Assembly: GCA_903887095.1 (NCBI GenBank)
Contig: CAISOQ010000200.1
Location: 1-6,624 of the forward strand
Direction: 5' to 3'
Length of the DNA: 6,624 nucleotides
Origin: an uncultured Flavobacteriia bacterium
Lineage (GTDB): Bacteria > Bacteroidota > Bacteroidia > Flavobacteriales_D > Crocinitomicaceae
How positions within the stretch are numbered: the stretch's first letter is position 1; each line of letters begins with the position of its first letter. The notes beneath the pieces are model-generated. The model did no database searches. It had not been told where the DNA came from and saw nothing but the letters and a program-made list of their open reading frames with translations. Below are positions 1 to 5,277 of the stretch, piece after piece. Both the position numbers and the translations under genes were made by a program.

Positions 1-1788
1 CGTTTATCCCTGCCAGAAAATTTGATTGAAACGGAAATGATTCCTGAGTTATTGCTGAGAGGCAAAGTGGCCTACCTATTCAATAAATTTTCCGAAAACG
101 AAAAGATAAACATCCTGCTTTTTTGTGCCAAACATGAACAAGCGGCACAACGGGCTATGCCTGAAATGTTGAATGGTTGGATTTCAAAAATAGTCGGAGA
201 AACCCCTGAAAAAAGAGAAGAATTTATTCATAAAAGTAAAGTTCCTCCCTTATTTATCATTGGGACATTCTTTAATGTGAATTTACAATACAACCCCCAG
301 TTAGATAAAGTAAATGATACATCTTCCTTTAAATACAGATGGAATCAACGATTTGTTAAAACCTTATCAGAACAATTACTAAATACCGAGACTTACAGTT
401 GGTTTACAAAATGGACAAATTCAAAACAGAATTTTTCAAATATTTTCCTTTTGCGAGATTTTGAGAAGTCTGAAAGCATAAGCCATATTTTTAAAGGCTT
501 TAATTCAAACAGAAAGGAATTAGAAGAAATAGTACCGGAAAATTTCAAGGATTTTAGAGTTAAACTCCGTCAATCATTTCTTGATGATGAATTTGTAAAT
601 AAGCATTTTGATGATCCGGTTAATTCTTGGGATAGTGCTGCAAGTATGAATCAAGATGGAACACAACTCATAATTAACAAATTAAATATAGCCGCAAGCA
701 ACATAAATGAAGCACGCTCTGAAAAAACATTAAGTGACCTCAAAAGTATTCAGAAAAACACGATATCATTCTTAGCAGAATTTTATAATAATTCAGATAA
801 AGCAGGAAACCTACTAAAAGCAATAGGAAAAGCAGGGAAGATTCAAGCAAAACTAGACAACGCATTTGGACAAAATCCATATTTTTTCGGGTTTATGATG
901 CGAGAATTAATGTTGAGCAATAGCGATGTGTATAATCTATATCTGAATAAAATTAGAGATATAGAAAAAAGAGATGTGATTAACATGGATAAGTACAGCG
1001 GGATTCGACTCCAAGTCTCAAGCCTTGACCCCAACTTACCATTCCAAGATAATTTAGAGAGCCTGAGAAAACATTACGAAAAAAGTTCCTTGACAGAATG
1101 TCAACACTTTTTTGAAAATGAAATGGGCATTGATCTAAACGAACTCTTTTATGGAAATAATGATCGAGTAAAAAGTTTTTACCAAGTTTTGGCTAATGAA
1201 CTAGAAAGGTATTGGTTTGAAGAGTACATGCAAAAAAACCAGCAGAACCTTTTGCAAGTCTTAACCCAAGAAGATCTTCAAGAATTCCAGGATATGCTTA
1301 GAAGATTGTATAAAAAACTTGAAATCACAGAAAAAATTGGAGAAAGAATTCGAGGCTACGTAGATGGATATCGAAACATCGAAGATGTTTACGAGATGAT
1401 TTCTGATATAAGCACCGAAATGATTAATAAATTCATTAATTCAGTTGGGCTAGACTATTATAATGAATCTAATTTCAATGACCTGAAAAAAGTAAGTGAA
1501 AATATCAACGGATTATCTTGGAAACACGATGAGTTTGAATTTGAAAGAACAAACAAACAAGAAGTTGCAGACTTGATTACCCAAATGGGGAATTTGCCAG
1601 AACTACTTAATCAAAATCCCCTTCCCAAGGAAAAACTAAAATTACTACCCAACTACCGCAACTACCTCATGTGGTATGATTTGCTTAAAGCAGGGTTTGT
1701 TACTTCAAGTGGTATCCCCAATTATGATCCAATTGCAAACGAAAGGTTGGGACTGATAATTAAGGACCTCGAAATTATAGAAAACTAA
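1..1788 (+). CDS. SrfC-like virulence-factor family GTPase protein, 5'-truncated by window edge
   Basis: The reading frame is open to the left edge (it starts Arg-Leu-Ser-Leu-Pro-Glu-Asn) and stops with TAA at 1786-1788, giving 595 residues of a longer protein. The TTG at 22 and the ATG at 37 fall inside conserved-looking sequence and are not credible starts. The segment RGKVAYLFNKFSENEK (76-ish onward in frame, bases 58-105), followed by ILLFC, a Trp helix and a strand PPLFIIGTFFN (bases 244-276), resembles the part of SrfC-type ('putative bacterial virulence factor') proteins that follows the G3 motif of their GTPase domain. The position equivalent to a Thr-Lys-x-Asp G4 motif reads Thr-Phe-Phe-Asn, so nucleotide recognition may be altered. 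The P-loop would lie upstream and cannot be seen. The rest is charged and helical, with no membrane segment, so the protein is probably cytoplasmic. It is followed after only 5 bases by the protease gene. SrfC family members are poorly characterised, so the biochemical role is unknown. Family assignment is from memory of the motif pattern and is moderately confident. Confidence 0.62.
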   Translation, partial: RLSLPENLIETEMIPELLLRGKVAYLFNKFSENEKINILLFCAKHEQAAQRAMPEMLNGWISKIVGETPEKREEFIHKSKVPPLFIIGTFFNVNLQYNPQLDKVNDTSSFKYRWNQRFVKTLSEQLLNTETYSWFTKWTNSKQNFSNIFLLRDFEKSESISHIFKGFNSNRKELEEIVPENFKDFRVKLRQSFLDDEFVNKHFDDPVNSWDSAASMNQDGTQLIINKLNIAASNINEARSEKTLSDLKSIQKNTISFLAEFYNNSDKAGNLLKAIGKAGKIQAKLDNAFGQNPYFFGFMMRELMLSNSDVYNLYLNKIRDIEKRDVINMDKYSGIRLQVSSLDPNLPFQDNLESLRKHYEKSSLTECQHFFENEMGIDLNELFYGNNDRVKSFYQVLANELERYWFEEYMQKNQQNLLQVLTQEDLQEFQDMLRRLYKKLEITEKIGERIRGYVDGYRNIEDVYEMISDISTEMINKFINSVGLDYYNESNFNDLKKVSENINGLSWKHDEFEFERTNKQEVADLITQMGNLPELLNQNPLPKEKLKLLPNYRNYLMWYDLLKAGFVTSSGIPNYDPIANERLGLIIKDLEIIEN

Positions 1789-1793
1789 TCGCC

Positions 1794-4307
1794 ATGACTA
1801 GGATAAAAGGTAAAGAGCAATTATGTAGTAGCGAGAAAAAATACTTCAAGTCTATTCAGGGTTTTGGAGATCGCACTTTATTTGATCGGTATCCAGATAT
1901 TGAAAGTGTTGTCAAAAAGAAAGTAAGTGAGAAGTACCAGAATTTTTTAGCTGAACCTGATGATGAGGGAGATACAATAACCTGGTATTCAGCCCCCTAC
2001 AACGAAACTCCAGTGCGGTTCTCAGAATTGCAAGGTGAGGAAAGAATAACCTATGAAAAGGTAAAGAATGAAACTCTCAGCCATTACCAGAAGGTAATCG
2101 ATGACTTAAAGAATGAGAATCAATCTAGCGAAGCAGAAACCTTAGAAAGCGCGATAAAATTCATCAATGACGATTTCCTTTATTGCTATGATGGGATCCT
2201 TGTTTTGGGCATCTGGGGCATGCAATTGAAAGAGAATTACAGGGAATCATTAGGAACGGTTTCAAAAAATTTATTCAAAATAAAAAAGAAGGCCCCTGTC
2301 ATAGCCCCACCTGTGATCGAGGCGACAACCCAAGAAGTACCAGAAGAAGTCGTAGAAGTTAGTGAGCCTAGTGAAAGCCTCCACAATATCAAATTCAATC
2401 CAGGCGAACATGGGTACATCCAAGGGAATAGTGAATTTCAAAAACCGCTGGGGGAATCCATTTCCGAAAATGAAATTCCAAGAATTGAACCCAAGGAAGG
2501 ATACCAGTTTACAGGATGGGATCGAAATCCAACTAATTTCCAAGCTGATGGTGATACCGTCTTTACGGCTCAATATGCTCCCATCATCCCTCCAATTGTT
2601 GAATTACCCTGGTATATGCGACTATGGAATTGGATCAGGAACTTCTTTTTTGGCAGAGGATGTCTACGATGGTTACTGTGGCTATTGCTCTTCTTACTCC
2701 TTTTGTTTTTGTTGCTATGGTTATTGCAATGCTGTGAAAGTAAACCTGAACCTATTCCTGATCCTATAGAGGATAAACCTTGGGTTCTAGAAGACTCTTT
2801 GGTAAGTGATGAAGGAGGTATTTATGATCCAGGAAATCCCTACGAAAAAGTACCTACACCTCCTGGGTACGAGGATATCTTACCACCCTTTGAAGGCGAA
2901 TTACTTCCTATAGATAGTACAGAAATCATTCGTGAACCGGGGCAACCTGTTATTATTGGAAATCGCTTAAATATTCTGATGGAAAATGAGGACAAGTCGA
3001 TTATGGACTTTGCTCGAGCGTTTAAAGTCAAGTATCCTGACGAGAACTATAAGGTGGTGTTTTATGATGACAAGGCGAAGTACATGCAAATTGAGATTCC
3101 ATCCTCAGAAAGAGTTAACCTTCAGACTGAAATTCCTGAAAAATTTGCACCGGAATATAAGTTATTCGTTTTCGATGAATCCCAATTTGAAACGGGGTAT
3201 ATCCCAAATGATCCTGCATTTTCTTCAGAAGACAAGGCCTGGTACCTCAACACAATAAATGCTCCTAAGGCATGGGATATTACTAAAGGGTCCCCCAAGG
3301 TTACCGTTGCCATTGTTGACAATGGATTTAGTTTAGACCATCCTGAGCTCAAGAGTAAGGTCGTCATGCCGTACAACGTATGGAAACAATCAGCTGAAAT
3401 TTTTGCTCAAGAGGAAGATCATGGAACTCACGTAGCGGGGACTGCACTGGCCCTGATGGACAACCAAGAAGGCTTAACAGGTATTGCTCCAAATTGCGCT
3501 TTCATGCCTGTTCAAGTAGCAGATGACCAAGGACAAATGACCACCACCTCCATTGTTAGAGGGATACTATATGCTTTGTATCAAGGTGCTGATGTGATTA
3601 ATGTTTCCTTAGGAAAAGCCTTTCCCCCCGGACTTTCGGAAGCTCAACAAGAAGATTTACAAAACAATCGTTTCAAGTCTGAGGAAAGGCTTTATAAAAA
3701 GGTAATGGAAATAGCAGAAAAGCACAATGCTATCGTAGTAATTGCCGCGGGCAATGACGACATATTGGCAGGAGCTGACCCTATAAATAGGCCCAAGAAT
3801 TTTGTGGTTGTTTCTGCTCTTGATAAAAACAGTAAAAATTTAGAAAAGGCAGGATTCAGTAATTACGGTGATTATTCTACTATTTCAGCACCTGGAGTTT
3901 CCATCTACAGCAGTGTAGGAGATGATGGATATAAATCATGGGAAGGTACAAGTATGGCTGCTCCTATCATCACGGGAACCATTGCATTAATGAAAAGTTT
4001 GAATAAAGATTTGACGGTAGAACAAATCAAATGCATCCTCCAAGGGACTGGAAAGCCTGTCGAAGGCAATGTAGGTAATTTGGTTCAACTCGATCAAGTT
4101 TTGGCAAAAGTAAAATCGGGGGATTTTTCTAATTGTCAAAGTAAGGAGGATTCGCCCCCCTTGGGTGATGGCTCGGGTGATGGCTCCAGCCCTGAGGCTC
4201 CCCCTGCTTCTGGAAATGAGAGAAAAAATGAATTATTACGTGAAATGGAACGATTAAGAAAGCAGCTAGAGCTACTTGAAGGAGAATTAAGCAAAATTAA
4301 AGACTGA
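1794..4307 (+). CDS. Membrane-anchored S8 (subtilisin-like) serine protease with N-terminal Flg_new-like repeat
   Basis: 837 residues, ATG start 5 bases after the previous stop, TGA at 4305-4307. Order of parts: an unrecognised N-terminal domain (about 1-165) with a Thr-Ile-Thr-Trp-Tyr-Ser motif; a Pro/Val/Glu-rich linker (166-195); an InlB/Flg_new-type beta repeat (about 197-262, with Gly-Tyr-x-Phe-x-Gly-Trp-Asp and a closing Ala-Gln-Tyr); one Leu/Trp-rich membrane segment (about 291-312); a Pro/Asp/Glu-rich linker; a beta-alpha-beta prodomain-like region (about 390-465); the S8 catalytic domain (about 470-775); a Gly/Asp/Ser linker; and a short coiled coil (808-837). The triad is intact: Asp509 (IVDNG), His543 (HGTHVAGT) and Ser720 (GTSMAAP), with oxyanion Asn654 (AAGN), so it should be an active endopeptidase. 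Arg residues at 282, 288 and 292 before the segment and acidic/Pro residues after it predict N-in/C-out, with the protease in the periplasm. There is no N-terminal signal peptide. Substrate is unknown; neighbours suggest a partner in this operon. The S8 assignment is secure; the topology and the N-terminal domain are inferred. Confidence 0.95.
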   Translation: MTRIKGKEQLCSSEKKYFKSIQGFGDRTLFDRYPDIESVVKKKVSEKYQNFLAEPDDEGDTITWYSAPYNETPVRFSELQGEERITYEKVKNETLSHYQKVIDDLKNENQSSEAETLESAIKFINDDFLYCYDGILVLGIWGMQLKENYRESLGTVSKNLFKIKKKAPVIAPPVIEATTQEVPEEVVEVSEPSESLHNIKFNPGEHGYIQGNSEFQKPLGESISENEIPRIEPKEGYQFTGWDRNPTNFQADGDTVFTAQYAPIIPPIVELPWYMRLWNWIRNFFFGRGCLRWLLWLLLFLLLLFLLLWLLQCCESKPEPIPDPIEDKPWVLEDSLVSDEGGIYDPGNPYEKVPTPPGYEDILPPFEGELLPIDSTEIIREPGQPVIIGNRLNILMENEDKSIMDFARAFKVKYPDENYKVVFYDDKAKYMQIEIPSSERVNLQTEIPEKFAPEYKLFVFDESQFETGYIPNDPAFSSEDKAWYLNTINAPKAWDITKGSPKVTVAIVDNGFSLDHPELKSKVVMPYNVWKQSAEIFAQEEDHGTHVAGTALALMDNQEGLTGIAPNCAFMPVQVADDQGQMTTTSIVRGILYALYQGADVINVSLGKAFPPGLSEAQQEDLQNNRFKSEERLYKKVMEIAEKHNAIVVIAAGNDDILAGADPINRPKNFVVVSALDKNSKNLEKAGFSNYGDYSTISAPGVSIYSSVGDDGYKSWEGTSMAAPIITGTIALMKSLNKDLTVEQIKCILQGTGKPVEGNVGNLVQLDQVLAKVKSGDFSNCQSKEDSPPLGDGSGDGSSPEAPPASGNERKNELLREMERLRKQLELLEGELSKIKD
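2382..2579 (+). other. Flg_new / InlB B-repeat-like domain within the protease
   Basis: Residues about 197-262 of the S8 protease follow the pattern of Listeria-Bacteroides (Flg_new/InlB B) repeats: a first strand (IKFNPGEHGYIQG), a Gly-Glu-Ser-Ile turn, an Ile-Pro-x-Ile-x-Pro stretch, then Gly-Tyr-Gln-Phe-Thr-Gly-Trp-Asp and a final strand ending Thr-Ala-Gln-Tyr. Only one copy is present, whereas these domains often occur in tandem in surface proteins. It lies before the only membrane segment, on the side that charge distribution predicts to be cytoplasmic, which is unusual for this fold. The family call comes from pattern recognition. Confidence 0.7.
2664..2729 (+). other. Single transmembrane segment of the protease
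   Basis: Residues about 291-312 are almost entirely Leu, Trp and Phe and are long enough to span the membrane once. The segment is preceded by Trp/Arg/Phe/Gly-rich sequence (Arg282, Arg288, Arg292) and followed by Gln-Cys-Cys-Glu and a Pro/Asp/Glu-rich linker. By the positive-inside rule the ~290-residue N-terminal half faces the cytoplasm and the protease half faces the periplasm. Cys313-Cys314 sit right at the predicted outer membrane face. Confidence 0.85.
2961..3188 (+). other. Predicted prodomain-like region preceding the S8 catalytic domain
   Basis: Residues about 390-465 read as strand (RLNILMENE), helix (SIMDFARAFKVKYP), strand pair (YKVVFYDD and KYMQIEIP), helix and final strand (YKLFVFDE). 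They end just before the Pro-Asn-Asp-Pro that commonly opens an S8 catalytic domain. This alternation and position match the small alpha/beta prodomains that fold and inhibit subtilases (I9-like or fervidolysin-type). It could equally be a fixed accessory domain. The assignment rests on inferred secondary structure and position, not on a recognised signature. Confidence 0.45.
4163..4186 (+). repeat. 12-bp perfect tandem duplication (two copies) in the protease linker
   Basis: GGGTGATGGCTC occurs twice back to back. It is in frame and encodes two Gly-Asp-Gly-Ser units (residues 791-798) in the flexible linker between the S8 domain and the C-terminal coiled coil. A four-codon unit changes linker length without a frameshift. 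It is a simple low-complexity linker repeat, and copy number may vary between strains. Confidence 0.8.
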
Positions 4308-4328
4308 ACTACTAATTAATAGAATAAA
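4308..4328 (+). promoter_or_regulatory. A/T-rich translation initiation region of the four-TM protein gene
   Basis: The 21-base gap between the protease stop and the next ATG consists almost only of A and T, ending in AATAGAATAAA directly before ATG. There is no GGAGG-like Shine-Dalgarno sequence. A-rich, SD-less leaders are typical of Bacteroidota, and this one supports the ATG at 4329 as the start. No terminator hairpin is present, in line with cotranscription. Confidence 0.45.
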
Positions 4329-5255
4329 ATGAATCGATCTAAATTTTCATTGGCAGACTTACTTACCCTGATGGGGGCTGTAACCTTCGGGTTTCTTGTT
4401 TTCCTGGGGTATAATTTCTTAACCCTAGGAGACACGATTAAGAGTATTATCTTGGCAACATCCTTTGCGCTGGCTCTCGGAATTGTAGCCTATGTATTGA
4501 AAACATTGAAAGGAGTATCCAGGAATTTTAAGACAAATATCATTAGTGAATCAATTCTAATTTTTGTTTTCTTACTTATTTGTTTTTTTGCGATTTCCCC
4601 TCTCTCACATTATTTCGCAGTGAGTCAGGAGAAAGAACAAATACAAGACAGTATCCTTTCAAATATTTCAGAAGCAGAGGGACTATTTGACGCGTACGAT
4701 ACCTATGCAGACAATAGCATTGACTTATATGAACGTAAACTAAAAAGTATCGTTGAAGCAAAGTTTGTAAATCCATCTGAATACAGAGCAGAAGGATTTG
4801 AACAAGGAAAATCGGATGCCATAATAATAGAATCGAACGTAAATCTATTGAAACAAGTACTGAGGCCTTCGAACTATTCCAAAATGAAAGGCGATTTGAG
4901 CTGGCTATCGGATTCAAAATCGGCAGTAGAGAATTGGTCTCCAATCACCGTAGTAGGCACAGTAAATAAGCTCAATTTAGGAGTACAATCATGGAATGAA
5001 CAGCTAAAGAACTATTCTTCTGACCCTCTAAATGCAGCTAATACTACTAGTTTTGATTCTCCCATTTCTTTTGAACAAGTTTCAGACATTTTTACAAAGG
5101 AAACTCCACTTAACCCCTTAGGTGTTGCAATACATTTGGGCTTAATTTTTTTAATGTTATTTTCTTACCTTATTTCCAAGCGGCATGAAAGAATTAGAGG
5201 TAATGTATTGAAACTGCTTTTTGGCGCTTCCACTACTGACGATAAAGAACTATAA
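4329..5255 (+). CDS. Four-pass membrane protein with large extracytoplasmic loop, unknown function
   Basis: 308 residues, ATG start, TAA stop at 5253-5255. I do not recognise a family. Four hydrophobic segments are visible: about 10-32, 38-58, 72-92 and 262-283. Positive charges lie at the N-terminus (Asn-Arg-Ser-Lys), in the loop between segments 2 and 3 (Lys-Thr-Leu-Lys-Gly-Val-Ser-Arg-Asn-Phe-Lys) and after segment 4 (Lys-Arg-His-Glu-Arg-Ile-Arg). This gives a consistent topology with both ends in the cytoplasm and residues about 93-261 in the periplasm. That domain is polar and largely helical at first (Glu/Lys/Gln-rich, 95-150) and then has several Trp residues (192, 203, 222). There is no signal peptide, nucleotide-binding motif or catalytic signature. 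It sits between the protease and the second GTPase gene, with gaps of 21 and 22 bases, so it is probably an operon partner: its periplasmic domain would face the same compartment as the S8 domain. It could be a sensor, scaffold, channel subunit or protease substrate. Confidence 0.85.
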   Translation: MNRSKFSLADLLTLMGAVTFGFLVFLGYNFLTLGDTIKSIILATSFALALGIVAYVLKTLKGVSRNFKTNIISESILIFVFLLICFFAISPLSHYFAVSQEKEQIQDSILSNISEAEGLFDAYDTYADNSIDLYERKLKSIVEAKFVNPSEYRAEGFEQGKSDAIIIESNVNLLKQVLRPSNYSKMKGDLSWLSDSKSAVENWSPITVVGTVNKLNLGVQSWNEQLKNYSSDPLNAANTTSFDSPISFEQVSDIFTKETPLNPLGVAIHLGLIFLMLFSYLISKRHERIRGNVLKLLFGASTTDDKEL

Positions 5256-5277
5256 AATCCTTAACATAAAAATTAAG
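5256..5277 (+). promoter_or_regulatory. A-rich translation initiation region of the downstream GTPase gene
   Basis: The 22-base gap ends in AACATAAAAATTAAG before the ATG at 5278. As at the upstream junction it is A-rich and lacks a convincing Shine-Dalgarno motif and any hairpin that could terminate transcription. This supports 5278 as the start and readthrough from the membrane-protein gene. Confidence 0.4.

Noticed and set aside
22..39. TTG at 22 or ATG at 37 as the start of the first gene
   Set aside because: The frame is open to the left edge and the codons before 22 read on smoothly; an SrfC-like protein needs a P-loop region further upstream. The gene is treated as truncated by the window.
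1168..1182. Perfect palindrome GTAAAAA-G-TTTTTAC as an operator
   Set aside because: It lies deep inside the first coding region in AT-rich sequence where such runs arise easily, and no promoter or start is nearby.
2724..2735. Leu-Gln-Cys-Cys after the hydrophobic stretch as a lipoprotein lipobox
   Set aside because: The stretch is 290 residues from the N-terminus, so it cannot be a normal lipoprotein signal, and Gln before Cys does not fit the lipobox.
2362..2769. Open frame of 135 codons on the + strand inside the protease gene
   Set aside because: It overlaps the Flg_new-like repeat and the membrane segment of a clearly real protein in another frame, has no start context and its translation is Cys/Tyr-rich without domain character.
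4576..4944. Reverse-strand open frame of 122 codons opposite the membrane protein gene
   Set aside because: It lies wholly inside a convincing forward gene and shows no domain, leader or neighbour on that strand.
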